A stretch of 64,000 bases of DNA from Methylotenera sp. (GTDB lineage Bacteria > Pseudomonadota > Gammaproteobacteria > Burkholderiales > Methylophilaceae), in the NCBI GenBank assembly GCA_013141075.1, contig JABFRQ010000003.1:222191-286190 (forward strand), given 5' to 3'. Below the pieces are notes generated by a model. It was not told where the DNA came from. It saw nothing but the letters and a program-made list of their open reading frames with translations, and did not search any database. Below are positions 17,360-25,318 of the stretch, piece by piece (position 1 is the first letter of the stretch; each line of letters begins with the position of its first letter). A program made the position numbers and the translations under genes.

Positions 17360-18445
17360 ATGAAATGCGGAATTGTTGGCCTACCAAACGTAGGAAAATC
17401 TACCCTATTCAACGCCATTACTAACGCTGGCATTGCGGCAGAAAACTACCCATTTTGCACTATTGAGCCCAATGTCGGCATTGTAGAAGTGCCAGATACA
17501 CGCATGCAAGCCTTAATTGACATTGTGAAACCGCAAAAAGTACAGCCTGCGATTGTTGAAATGGTTGATATTGCTGGCTTGGTAGCAGGCGCCTCAAAAG
17601 GTGAAGGCTTAGGCAATAAGTTTTTAGCGAATATCCGCGAAACTGACGCGATTGCTCACGTGGTGCGCTGCTTTGAAGATGCTAACGTGATTCACGTAGC
17701 CAATAAAATTGACCCAATGTCAGACATTGAAGTGATTAACACTGAGCTCGCATTGGCAGACATGGAAACCGTAGAAAAAACCATGCAGCGCGAAGGTAAA
17801 AAAGCTAAAAGTGGCGATAAAGATGCCATCGCCCTAATGGCAGTGCTAGACAAAGTGTTACCTTGCCTAAACCAAGCCAAAGCCGTGCGCACGCTGGGCT
17901 TAGATGACGACGAATTGCAAATACTAAAACCACTTTGCTTAATTACCGTTAAGCCTGTGATGTACCTTGCGAATGTGGATGAAAAAGGCTTTGAAAATAA
18001 TCCGCACTTAGATAAAGTAGTTGCGCTAGGCAAAGCTGAAAATGCGCCTGTAGTGTGCATTTGCGCCAAAATTGAAGGCGAAATTTCTGAGCTTGATGAA
18101 GAAGATAAGCTATTATTTTTAAGCGAGCTCGGCCAAGATGAACCAGGCCTAAACCGCGTAATTCGCGCGGCTTATGATTTACTTGGCCTACAAACCTACT
18201 TCACCGCTGGCGTGCAAGAAGTACGCGCTTGGACAGTTAAAAAAGGCGCAACCGCCCCACAAGCCGCAGGCGTAATCCACACAGACTTTGAACGCGGCTT
18301 TATTCGCGCAGAAGTGATTCAATACGACGAATACGTAAAAAACAAAGGCGAGCAAGGCAGTAAAGAAGCAGGCAAAATGCGCCTTGAAGGCAAAGAATAC
18401 ATTGTGCAAGATGGCGATGTGATGCACTTTAGGTTTAACGTTTAG
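17360..18445 (+). CDS. ychF: Redox-regulated ATPase YchF (OBG-type)
   Basis: Translation-associated P-loop protein that prefers ATP over GTP. The P-loop GLPNVGKST is at residues 7-15; the G2/G3 segment [18 protein letters not shown] follows near 70, and the NxxE-type specificity motif is in YLANVDEKG. The C-terminal TGS domain holds [18 protein letters not shown] and ends FRFNV. The length of 361 residues is normal. Immediately after the stop lies a 103-base hairpin repeat (18448-18550) shared with edd and an M16 protease gene. Confidence 0.96.
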   Translation: MKCGIVGLPNVGKSTLFNAITNAGIAAENYPFCTIEPNVGIVEVPDTRMQALIDIVKPQKVQPAIVEMVDIAGLVAGASKGEGLGNKFLANIRETDAIAHVVRCFEDANVIHVANKIDPMSDIEVINTELALADMETVEKTMQREGKKAKSGDKDAIALMAVLDKVLPCLNQAKAVRTLGLDDDELQILKPLCLITVKPVMYLANVDEKGFENNPHLDKVVALGKAENAPVVCICAKIEGEISELDEEDKLLFLSELGQDEPGLNRVIRAAYDLLGLQTYFTAGVQEVRAWTVKKGATAPQAAGVIHTDFERGFIRAEVIQYDEYVKNKGEQGSKEAGKMRLEGKEYIVQDGDVMHFRFNV

Positions 18446-18447
18446 CT

Positions 18448-18550
18448 CTTTTGCATGAAATTGGCCTTGCACGGCGTTGCGCTCACTTGTCGTACTTATC
18501 GTACTGCCTGCGTTTCGCGCGCCTTGTTCAAAGCCGATTTGATGCAAAAG
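18448..18550 (+). repeat. Stop-codon-adjacent long hairpin repeat, copy 1 (after ychF)
   Basis: Arms CTTTTGCATGAAATTGGC (18448-18465) and GCCGATTTGATGCAAAAG (18533-18550) pair with two mismatches. The interior carries GCGTTGCGCTCACTTG, a GTACTTATCGTAC mini-palindrome and CTGCGTTTCGCGCGCC. The same interior is found after edd (43758-43852) and after an M16 gene (59983-60078). It begins two bases after the ychF stop. Confidence 0.8.
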
Positions 18551-18667
18551 TAAATTAGCTAAAACCACCCTAAAAACACAAAGTATTTTTGACAATTCAC
18601 GCCTAAACCACTAGAATTGCGCCCTTGCTAAAGTTTAAGAATTTAAACCTTAGCAACCAGTTTAAAC

Positions 18668-18744
18668 GGTGATGTAGCTCAGCTGGTTAGAGCACAGGAT
18701 TCATAATCCTGGGGTCGAGGGTTCAAGTCCCTCTTTCACCACCA
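18668..18744 (+). tRNA. tRNA-Met (anticodon CAT), integration target
   Basis: Seventy-seven bases with CCA encoded; anticodon loop TTCATAA in the stem CAGGA/TCCTG, and T arm GAGGG TTCAAGT CCCTC. It is called elongator Met; a tRNA-Ile2 with modified CAT cannot be excluded from the anticodon alone, although the acceptor stem is not like Ile2. The acceptor stem GGTGATG/TTTCACC has a T-T mismatch at pair 6-67 and a wobble at 7-66. The 3' half is repeated at 26995-27041, marking it as the attachment site. Confidence 0.92.
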
Positions 18745-18745
18745 A
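18699..18745 (+). other. attL (47-bp direct repeat)
   Basis: Identical to 26995-27041. It spans the anticodon loop to the CCA of tRNA-Met plus one base, so integration regenerates a full tRNA gene on the left. Confidence 0.92.
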
Positions 18746-18751
18746 TAAAGA

Positions 18752-18782
18752 CGCGGCATCCCAAAGGGTGCCGCGTTTTTTA
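18752..18782 (+). terminator. Terminator after tRNA-Met, carried by the island
   Basis: Ten-base-pair stem CGCGGCATCC / GGGTGCCGCG with loop CAAA, then TTTTTTATTTTT. The native tRNA terminator is probably the different hairpin now beyond attR at 27045. Confidence 0.88.
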
Positions 18783-18800
18783 TTTTTATAAACACAAATA

Positions 18801-18828
18801 TTTATAGCGTATTTATAGCAAATTTATA
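18801..18828. other. Putative integrase arm-type sites, left end
   Basis: A 28-base sequence, three spaced TTTATAGC-like units, identical and in the same orientation to 26845-26872 near the other end. It lies 55 bases inside attL. Confidence 0.65.
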
Positions 18829-18846
18829 TCTTCGAACCTGCCCCCA

Positions 18847-18872
18847 ATAAAAAATCCCCGACTAAGCGGGGA
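18847..18872 (-). terminator. Minus-strand terminator after the membrane-protein gene
   Basis: On the minus strand: stem TCCCCG / CGGGGA with a six-base loop, followed by TTTTTTATTG. It sits 28 bases after the stop of the gene at 18901-19803. Confidence 0.85.
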
Positions 18873-18900
18873 ATGTAATATGTAAATTTAAGAAATTAGC

Positions 18901-19803
18901 TTACTGCTCATAAATAGACCTTACTATTATTCGCTTTGGTATAAGTTGATTTTTCTTTGCAGAGAAATCTCTTTCTAAAGTAACGTCTGCAACGATATGA
19001 GCCTTACCATAAAGACTCGCGGGTTCTAAGGTAGGATCAAGCTCAATCCTCACTCTATCTGTAATGCCCTCTATAGAGCCTGCCCAGCCTGTTTTCTTAC
19101 TATCCAAATCAGTAGCTCTTAGTTTTACTGATACACCATTTAAATCTTCAAATCTATTGTTTTTTCTAGGTATGAATTTTTTAGGTACTTGCCGAACAGT
19201 CTCTACAGGTATACTAGCCTTCTCATCACCTTCCCCAAAAGTAACATAAGATTTATTATCATTTTTTAGTGGCTCAAAAAAGTTTAAAGTCTGTTTAGCA
19301 ACTTCATTCTTATCTTGAATATGTTTCTTTACTGCGGCATTCACCTCAGCTTTTAACTCCTCACTTATGGTGTTTGGAGCGAAGTTGATAATCATAGCGT
19401 TAGGGCTATTTTCTATGTGTGACGTGGGCTGCGCTTGAGGGACAGTATTATTTTTAGTGAGGTACTCAAAACCAACCGTCAGAGCACCACCTAAAATTGC
19501 ACCCAGTATTATATTCCTCATATTAGTTTGGTGTAGCCACCTTAAAAAGTCGTCATATTTTTGTTGATCGCCGAAAATTACTTTAATTACAAACTCTTCG
19601 ACTAAACTTCCAGTTTCGATTTTTTGAACGTATATTTGATGTCCAAGAATCTCAACGTTTGATATTTCACTAATTATATTGTCTGCATTTTGCAGTAATA
19701 TTTCGAGAGACTTTAGAGCGTCGATTACATCATTTAGTGGAACTGGTTCTTCTGTTTCATATTTGATTTTATACTTTAAAAGCACTTCATAGCTATTATT
19801 CAC
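18901..19803 (-). CDS. Island membrane protein, unknown function (candidate cargo)
   Basis: A 300-residue protein not recognised at family level. The N-terminal ~90 residues form a mixed alpha/beta domain (SYEVLLKYKIKYETEEPVPL ... SLVEEFVIKVIFG). One hydrophobic segment is seen near residues 97-113 (NIILGAILGGALTVGFEYL). A long C-terminal part follows; its last ~80 residues contain beta-strand-like stretches (VSVKLRATDLD, RVRIELDPT, HIVADVTLERDF) suggestive of a small beta-barrel. The layout of soluble sensor, single membrane helix and C-terminal domain is seen in some defence proteins, but that is a guess. It has its own terminator, and an XRE regulator lies upstream. Confidence 0.6.
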   Translation of the reverse strand: MNNSYEVLLKYKIKYETEEPVPLNDVIDALKSLEILLQNADNIISEISNVEILGHQIYVQKIETGSLVEEFVIKVIFGDQQKYDDFLRWLHQTNMRNIILGAILGGALTVGFEYLTKNNTVPQAQPTSHIENSPNAMIINFAPNTISEELKAEVNAAVKKHIQDKNEVAKQTLNFFEPLKNDNKSYVTFGEGDEKASIPVETVRQVPKKFIPRKNNRFEDLNGVSVKLRATDLDSKKTGWAGSIEGITDRVRIELDPTLEPASLYGKAHIVADVTLERDFSAKKNQLIPKRIIVRSIYEQ

Positions 19804-19964
19804 TCAATGCTCCCTGATTTTTTAAGGTAGACGATTATTATGCCTTATAACTGTACTAAGTAAAATCGCATACCCTTAATAATCTTATTATTGCTTTCGG
19901 ATAGTAGATTAAGTCCACTGTCAGTATGATTGCAAATTAACTGTCCTAATATTGTAGTTAAAAT

Positions 19965-20225
19965 TTACTTATCCGTTTGAATATTTAAATACAGTCTTTC
20001 TGTTTCCAATAGTAAATCAGCAGCAGACACTTTCAACGCTTTACCTAAGCCTATAAGCGTCCTTAAAGAAGGCTGCCTAATTCCTCGCTCAATGCGCGAA
20101 ACAAAAGTTCTATCCACGCCAGCTAAAAAAGCCAGCTCCTCTTGAGATATGCCAAACTCGGCTCTACGCCTACGCAAAATATCGCCAAAAATTCTTTCTA
20201 ATTCTAAATTGTCCGCATTTTCCAT
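19965..20225 (-). CDS. XRE-family helix-turn-helix regulator
   Basis: An 86-residue DNA-binding protein. The HTH spans about residues 12-66: ILRRRRAEFGISQEELAFLAG as the first helices and VDRTFVSRIERGIRQPSL as the recognition part, the classic Cro/C1 pattern. The rest is a short dimerisation tail. It is divergent from the exported-protein gene at 20307; an inverted repeat (20252-20269) lies between them. It may control the island's left-hand module or act as its phage-sensing switch; that is inference. Confidence 0.88.
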   Translation of the reverse strand: MENADNLELERIFGDILRRRRAEFGISQEELAFLAGVDRTFVSRIERGIRQPSLRTLIGLGKALKVSAADLLLETERLYLNIQTDK

Positions 20226-20251
20226 GCAGTCAATATCAATTTAATGTAGCA

Positions 20252-20269
20252 TATAGTCCACGCACTATA
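20252..20269. promoter_or_regulatory. Inverted repeat between divergent genes, likely XRE operator
   Basis: TATAGT-N6-ACTATA (20252-20257 and 20264-20269) in the 81-base divergent spacer between the XRE gene and the exported-protein gene. Confidence 0.45.
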
Positions 20270-20306
20270 GGCACGTCTCAATTTCAGATTCTAATCGGGA
20301 TTCATT

Positions 20307-20909
20307 ATGTATTTATCTAAATGTAAGTTTTTGGTATTAGCTTTTGCGTTATTTAATAATTACGCCTATGCAAGCTCTGTGAAATTAGATTTTAAAGGCC
20401 TTGTTCTCGGTGAACTAGCATCCACAGAACAAATTGAAAATACTTTAAACGCAGGGTGTAAATCACAAATAAATGAGAGCTGCAATGATTCAGAATTAAC
20501 GATATATGAAAGCACTAAAATCAAATGTGGTGAAGGAGGCAATGGTGGAAAAGTTTGCAACGGCTTTACCACCATCGCAGGTGAACGGGCAGAAGCAAAC
20601 ATTGTAATCGGCTCAAGTGGAAAATTACAAAGAGTTTGGTTGAGAACTTCATCATATAGCTTTGACAGTATTTCAGATGAGCTAATCAAAAAGTTTGGGA
20701 AACCTTCGCGTGTTAAAAATTCTAATGTTCAGAATAGATTTGGTGCCACATATCCGCAGAAAGAGCTTGTATGGAAAGGTGCTAACAGTGCAACTCTAAA
20801 TTTTGAGAAATATGGTAGTAAACTAGATGAGTCATCGCTGTACTTTAGCACCAAAGAAGACTTAGAAATGTTACTAAATAAATCAAAAACGGTTAAAAAC
20901 GATTTATAA
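20307..20909 (+). CDS. Exported protein of the island, unknown function
   Basis: A 200-residue protein with a signal peptide (about 1-22, FLVLAFALFNNYAYAS) and a soluble domain with four or five cysteines (AGCKS, ESCND, KIKCGE, KVCNG), likely disulfide-bonded in the periplasm. The segment YSFDSISDELIKKFGKPSRV resembles the small alpha/beta unit seen in many uncharacterised periplasmic proteins that gauge ligand or partner binding. It is the only plus-strand gene of the island and is divergent from the XRE regulator. No function is assigned. Confidence 0.65.
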   Translation: MYLSKCKFLVLAFALFNNYAYASSVKLDFKGLVLGELASTEQIENTLNAGCKSQINESCNDSELTIYESTKIKCGEGGNGGKVCNGFTTIAGERAEANIVIGSSGKLQRVWLRTSSYSFDSISDELIKKFGKPSRVKNSNVQNRFGATYPQKELVWKGANSATLNFEKYGSKLDESSLYFSTKEDLEMLLNKSKTVKNDL

Positions 20910-20910
20910 G

Positions 20911-21084
20911 CTACTTCGCTAGAAATTCCCGTGTGTCTTGCAGTAATCTCTCTTGAGTTGCCATGGCTTTCGCTTCCCACAAGTCAATTGGCAATAGTGG
21001 CGGGAAGTTATTGGTTTGGCGATTGATTGAGGATTGCTCAATACGCTGCAATCTACGCAAAATCGTGGATGAAACTTTGTACAA
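20911..21084 (-). CDS. Small island protein with TTG start
   Basis: A 57-residue reading frame that overlaps the 3' end of the upstream gene by 32 bases. The TTG at 21084 has a strong ribosome site (GAGGA, nine bases upstream), and the frame is closed by a stop just before the TTG, so no earlier start exists. The product is rich in Arg, Gln and Leu (ILRRLQRIEQSSINRQTNN, then PPLLPIDLWEAKAMATQERL) and is probably helical. I do not recognise the family. It is the last gene of the minus-strand island operon and ends two bases from the convergent exported-protein gene. Confidence 0.55.
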   Translation of the reverse strand: MYKVSSTILRRLQRIEQSSINRQTNNFPPLLPIDLWEAKAMATQERLLQDTREFLAK

Positions 21085-21412
21085 TTAAATCGTCCTCAAA
21101 AACTTTATTAAAGTAATCATCTATTTTTGAATTAACTATTTCAAACTCGAGCGGATGTTTTGACCGACAGGTAGGTGTCATTACTGCCCAGTTTTGGGCA
21201 TGAGGTATCCTTCCTGTTATCTCGTGCCAAAAAGACTTGAAAGCCCCAAAAGTTAATATCGCGGATTTAATTGATGCATCAAGGTTGCCTTCGTCAAAAA
21301 GGAAATATCTAGTGTCATACTCCAAGATGATTGCGTGGTCTTCTTCTTTGTGGGCTTCAAGGATTAAAAACCTGTTTTCCACATCACATATAGCATTGGT
21401 TAAATGATTCAT
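21053..21412 (-). CDS. Island protein, unknown function
   Basis: A 119-residue acidic protein, no recognised domain. It has aromatic-rich stretches (AIILEYDTRYFLFDEGN, FGAFKSFWHEITGR) and no membrane segment or signal peptide. Its start overlaps the stop of the DUF5681-like gene by four bases (ATGA), which indicates translational coupling in the minus-strand island operon. In phage satellites this position often holds genes that redirect helper-phage packaging, but nothing in the sequence proves that here. Confidence 0.6.
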   Translation of the reverse strand: MNHLTNAICDVENRFLILEAHKEEDHAIILEYDTRYFLFDEGNLDASIKSAILTFGAFKSFWHEITGRIPHAQNWAVMTPTCRSKHPLEFEIVNSKIDDYFNKVFEDDLIVQSFIHDFA

Positions 21413-21870
21413 GCTTTTCCCTCCAATAATGCTAATCGCTGCTCAAATTCTGATATTTGCTTGATGCCATAAAGCATAGAGATTGCTTCAATAATTTGCT
21501 TACCCATATCAGGCGACACTTCACCGTTTGCGATTGCTTGCAGCACAGATTCTGCTTGCTCGGTAACACCTGCTTTAGCGTCAAAGTCAAATTGCACTTT
21601 TTCACCTTGTGCTTTGAGGGCAGGTGCGACACGCGATAACACAATGCCAGCAGCTTGCACGTCACCAGCCAAAGCAGCATCAATCACCACACGCACTACA
21701 GCATTAGCATCATCGAGTAGGGCTTGCGTAACTTTAGTTCTTGCATCGACAATCCCCTTTGGACGACCAGACTTGTTAGGGCTAGGCATTCCACGTACCC
21801 ATTGCGGATTGCCTTTTTGTTTTGGAGTTGATGCATCTAGTTTTAACTCATCCATTTTTGATCTCATCAT
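21409..21870 (-). CDS. DUF5681-like island protein
   Basis: A 153-residue protein. The N-terminal part has GNPQWVRGMPSPNKSGRPKG (about 20-39), which resembles the Gly/Pro/Lys signature of DUF5681 proteins found in phages and mobile elements, often near terminase genes. A helical region follows (TKVTQALLDDANAVVRVVID, residues about 47-66) and a C-terminal helix ends FEQRLALLEGKA. A small-terminase-like or DNA-binding role is a possibility, not a demonstration. Several ATGs lie close together at the N-terminus; the first is used. It overlaps the next gene by four bases. Confidence 0.6.
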   Translation of the reverse strand: MMRSKMDELKLDASTPKQKGNPQWVRGMPSPNKSGRPKGIVDARTKVTQALLDDANAVVRVVIDAALAGDVQAAGIVLSRVAPALKAQGEKVQFDFDAKAGVTEQAESVLQAIANGEVSPDMGKQIIEAISMLYGIKQISEFEQRLALLEGKA

Positions 21871-21885
21871 ATGTTTATCAATGCT

Positions 21886-22584
21886 CTACGCTTTTAGCGC
21901 ATCTAGGGCGTGTTTATTTACTTTCTGCAATTCAAAAATACGGTTTCTAGGTACGCCAACTGCCTTTTCCATTTCAGAGAACAACAGACCACCGCGAGTT
22001 TCCAACATTTCTTTAGCCCTTCGCAACGCTGCCAAAACTTTGGCAGTCTGGGGTGAGGATTGCTCATGCAGCATACGTGTTCTTAGCTGACGCTCTTTTT
22101 CAGACATGCCTGATAGAAAAGATGGCGCACCTAAAATGGCTCTTAATGTAGCCACATCATGACTAGCAAAAGCATCATCAATGAATTTCAATCTATCTTC
22201 TACAGATAGTCCTTTAACATGCGCGCGAATTTCTGCGCTGATATTGAAGCGTTCCGCATCTGCGCTTATTGGTGAGTTAAGCTGACCATCTAGCGCATCT
22301 ATGCTAGTCGTCATGCTTGCAACAACTGAGTCGAATTTCTTGCACACGCGTGTTAAGTGCTTTTCTGCTAACTCGCCAACAAGCATGTGAACATTTTCTT
22401 TCGTCCACGCCTGATTTTTAGCAGCTAAATCTTTAGCAACGTACACCTTGCTAATCGAATCATATGCTTCTGAAAATGCCTCCACCGCAGCATTCAGATA
22501 AGGTAAAACTTCTGTGTCACCGTCTGCAATTTTTTCAATATTCTTGGGATGCAAAGTTGGTGTTATGTGTGCATTTATGTCCAT
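21886..22584 (-). CDS. Helical island protein, unknown function
   Basis: A 232-residue, almost wholly helical protein, not recognised. The C-terminal segment (AKEMLETRGGLLFSEMEKAV then GVPRNRIFELQKVNKHAL) looks like a helix-turn-helix in which GVPRNRIFELQK would be the recognition helix, so DNA binding is possible. The N-terminal half includes acidic helices (AAVEAFSEAYDSISKVYVA). It lies between the iteron cluster and the DUF5681-like gene and is the first gene after the putative origin, so it may act in replication or packaging. A GGAG ribosome site precedes the ATG. Confidence 0.6.
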   Translation of the reverse strand: MDINAHITPTLHPKNIEKIADGDTEVLPYLNAAVEAFSEAYDSISKVYVAKDLAAKNQAWTKENVHMLVGELAEKHLTRVCKKFDSVVASMTTSIDALDGQLNSPISADAERFNISAEIRAHVKGLSVEDRLKFIDDAFASHDVATLRAILGAPSFLSGMSEKERQLRTRMLHEQSSPQTAKVLAALRRAKEMLETRGGLLFSEMEKAVGVPRNRIFELQKVNKHALDALKA

Positions 22585-22670
22585 GTGTTTCTCCTAATAG
22601 CTGATATAGGGCTTAATTTTAGGAAAGTAACAATTAAAAAGCTTGATAAAAACACACAAAATCAAAGTGA

Positions 22671-22821
22671 TATGTAAGTGGTAACTTATTATTTCAAATA
22701 CTGTGGCCGTAAATACGTAAGTAAGTGAGTTGCTATATACAAATACTTACTTACGCCTAGGGCGTGTAAGTACGTAAGTAAGTGATAATGTGTTTTTAAC
22801 TTACTTACGCCACTTACGTAA
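22671..22821. repeat. Iteron cluster, putative replication origin of the island
   Basis: At least five copies of a TACGTAAGTAAGTG-like unit in both orientations: forward at 22714-22727 and 22771-22784, reverse at 22744-22757 and 22799-22811, plus partial copies at 22671-22687 and 22812-22821. The central pair forms an inverted repeat around CGCCTAGGGCG. It lies in an AT-rich 239-base gap directly downstream of the primase-helicase gene, as expected for a satellite origin. Confidence 0.65.
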
Positions 22822-22823
22822 CA

Positions 22824-24851
22824 TCAAACCACACGCCACCTAAAAGCTTTATTGCTGGACGAATTTCTATACTCTTCGCGTTCAATCAAACTGCTACGCT
22901 CAGCATTCATTAACAAACTGTTTAGTTTTTTACTCGTTAATCCTTTAGGGTAATTTACATCATCATTAAGCATATTGAATGCGCGATTTTTTGCATTAAA
23001 TATTGGCGAGATATAATCACCTCGCTTGTAGTATTCATAAATCAGACCTAACAAGCATGTGGTTAATTCTTCATCATTTGCGTTGTCAGATAAGCTATCC
23101 ACAATGCAGGAGCTAATTTCATTTCCATCTTCATCTCTGCCATATACGACACCTTTCAATGCAAAATTGGCAGCCCGCCCACTTATGCCATCTTTATTCT
23201 TTGTGACCTTCCAAGCTCTGCTGCCGTCATTGTCAGATACTTCAATTGCAGTATCTAAAGCACCATTTAACCCTGACCAGCCACGCAACCCCCTAGTTTG
23301 GTCTTTACCAGTGTGGTGAACTATCAGCACACATCCACCTAATTTTTCTTGAATGGCAATAATATGGTTAATCAAATTACCCATATCCTTGCTAGAGTTT
23401 TCATCAATACTTGGCGCACTAGCAGCCAATGTGTCAATACACAAAACCCCGTCATCCACCCCTGCATCTTTTATGAGAGTGACAATATTTTCGCAATCTG
23501 AACTTTCAAGTAAGTTGATAGGATACTCAATAAAACTAATGCCACAACTGCCGCCTTTAAAATCTCGATACGCTTTAACTCGTTGCGATGTACCAGCTTT
23601 ACCTTCTAATGTTAAATACACTACGGGACAAGGACGCACTGTGTAGCCAAACCAACTTTTGCCACTCGCTATTGCACCTAGCATATCTAAAACCAAAAAT
23701 GACTTTCCTGAACCTGGTGCCCCGTAGATAGCTGCAAAACCCTCTTGAGGCAAAATGCCGTTTATTCTCCAACGCATAGGTGGTCTATTTGCAATTTCAT
23801 CCTCGCTTATTAGTCTTAATTTATCTAATGCTTTAGATGTTCTAGTGCTTGAATACGACTTCTTAAGAAAAGCGTTTGCTAGCAGATTGAACGCCATTTC
23901 TTTACCATGCTGGATTTGTTTAGCATCATTTATTAAATGTTGATTCGCTTCTTCAAGCGTTCGTTTTGCATAATCAGGGCGTGCCGCCTTATCGCGTTTG
24001 CCTAACGCTGATAGTCTAAAAGTTTGCCAACATTGGCTTGGCGAATCACATTGCGGCAACAAAAGCTTGACCAAAGCCAAGTCTGCTTCCGACTGCGATG
24101 GATACCTTCCTTCCCAGTCTCCGTTAAATAACTTTCCAAGTTCACCCGAATCTTCAGTGGCACGTGACGCAAGTCCCCAGTTTGGTGAACTATCATTTTC
24201 CAGACTGATTTGTTCGTTATTATTTGATGGAATTTCAGCAACTAACTGATTGAGTAAAAGCTGACCTTGGGATATAGCTTTATTTTTCACCACATTTCCC
24301 GTACAAACAATAAATCGCTTTTGTGAGTAAATCTCTACACCATCACGTTTCTTGCCTTTACCAATTTTTCCGCGTAGCCATATGTGATAGCCTTTGTCGC
24401 CTTGTGAACGTTCGGTATAACTATCAGAAGCATCAATAATCTTGTCAAATTGTTCTATGTGTTCATCTGGTGTATTATCTTTTACGTCTAAATCTATGCA
24501 GGTAAACGGGTCATCTTTAGTCAGCACATAGCCAATATGTAAACCTTTAGCTGCGGCAGCTTTGCAAACACTATCAAAGTCTGACCATGTGGCAGGGTCA
24601 GTGCTGCTTGCTGGTTTATAACTTGGTGTTAAGGGGCGTTTGTCTGCCCCTGCCACACACCACTGCTTACGCTCGCGCATTTCTGCGGGTATGTTTGCCC
24701 ATAGTTGTTTGCTGTCGGCTGGGGCTTGGTTTATATACTGGTCGCCATGTTGGGGTTGGCTACTTTCAATATCACCTGTAATCGCTGGTAAATAACCCCC
24801 ATTATCAAACATGCCACGATTAGTTTCTGTTAAATTAGTGTTGCTGCTCAT
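22824..24851 (-). CDS. Primase-helicase fusion (AEP-like primase plus RepA-like ATPase)
   Basis: A 675-residue replication protein. The N-terminal half has marks of an archaeo-eukaryotic primase: CIDLDVKD with Asp120 and Asp122, KGYHIWL with His156, and GVEIYS with Glu173. The C-terminal half is a RecA-fold hexameric helicase: P-loop GAPGSGKS at 377-384, Walker B region VLCIDTLAAS, and LIVHHTGKDQTRGLRGWSG as the sensor region. This combination is the pri-rep type found in phage satellites and P4-like elements. A hairpin lies just ahead of its ribosome site, and iterons follow its stop codon. It probably initiates island replication. Confidence 0.85.
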   Translation of the reverse strand: MSSNTNLTETNRGMFDNGGYLPAITGDIESSQPQHGDQYINQAPADSKQLWANIPAEMRERKQWCVAGADKRPLTPSYKPASSTDPATWSDFDSVCKAAAAKGLHIGYVLTKDDPFTCIDLDVKDNTPDEHIEQFDKIIDASDSYTERSQGDKGYHIWLRGKIGKGKKRDGVEIYSQKRFIVCTGNVVKNKAISQGQLLLNQLVAEIPSNNNEQISLENDSSPNWGLASRATEDSGELGKLFNGDWEGRYPSQSEADLALVKLLLPQCDSPSQCWQTFRLSALGKRDKAARPDYAKRTLEEANQHLINDAKQIQHGKEMAFNLLANAFLKKSYSSTRTSKALDKLRLISEDEIANRPPMRWRINGILPQEGFAAIYGAPGSGKSFLVLDMLGAIASGKSWFGYTVRPCPVVYLTLEGKAGTSQRVKAYRDFKGGSCGISFIEYPINLLESSDCENIVTLIKDAGVDDGVLCIDTLAASAPSIDENSSKDMGNLINHIIAIQEKLGGCVLIVHHTGKDQTRGLRGWSGLNGALDTAIEVSDNDGSRAWKVTKNKDGISGRAANFALKGVVYGRDEDGNEISSCIVDSLSDNANDEELTTCLLGLIYEYYKRGDYISPIFNAKNRAFNMLNDDVNYPKGLTSKKLNSLLMNAERSSLIEREEYRNSSSNKAFRWRVV

Positions 24852-24864
24852 TGCTTTACTCCTG

Positions 24865-24891
24865 CCCCAGTTCGCCCAAACTGGGGTTTTT
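24865..24891. promoter_or_regulatory. Hairpin next to the primase-helicase ribosome site
   Basis: Perfect 8-bp stem CCCCAGTT / AACTGGGG with loop CGCCCA, T-run on the plus strand. On the minus strand the hairpin ends three bases before the GGAG ribosome site of the primase-helicase gene, so it could terminate plus-strand transcripts or influence translation of the gene. Confidence 0.5.
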
Positions 24892-24995
24892 CTTTATGCG
24901 GCTGACAATATGCTTGAATGCCCGCGTGACGCGCAATTTTTCATTATTATTTCAATCCGTTAGATACTGGCTTTACAGTCTTGGGACTAAGTAGG

Positions 24996-25217
24996 TCAAG
25001 CAGCCGCTAGCTGAGAAGCTGCTGTTTGATGCTTATTTTTATCTAACCATTCCTGCACGTCTTTGGGGTCATAGCGGACTGTACCATTGGGCATTTTGAC
25101 GTGTTTTGGCAGGTCATGGCCTTGGCAACGCAAGCGTTCAACGGTATTAGTTTTTAAGCCTATTAGGCTCGCAAGGTCTTTAGTGCTGAGAAGAGGGGTA
25201 AGTGTCGAAGTAGTCAT
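24996..25217 (-). CDS. alpA: AlpA-family excisionase/regulator
   Basis: A 73-residue MerR-like winged helix protein. The core reads LLSTKDLASLIGLKTNTVER then MPNGTVRYDPKDVQEWLDKN, the pattern of AlpA/Xis-type DNA-binding proteins that bend DNA at att sites or switch on satellite genes. In Gram-negative PICIs AlpA is the activator of island replication genes and lies between int and pri-rep, which is exactly its place here. It starts 102 bases from a nested palindrome (25319-25394) that could be its target. Confidence 0.85.
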   Translation of the reverse strand: MTTSTLTPLLSTKDLASLIGLKTNTVERLRCQGHDLPKHVKMPNGTVRYDPKDVQEWLDKNKHQTAASQLAAA

Positions 25218-25318
25218 TTCAATATCCTTTAGTTACTCACCGCAGAACATCAAAATGTATTGGATGGGTCAGCGGCGATAAAAATTAAATAAATTTTTAC
25301 CGTCACTCCCCATGGAGC

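Noticed and set aside
22671..22821. CRISPR array
   Set aside because: The repeats are short, alternate in direction and have no regular unique spacers; they fit iterons.
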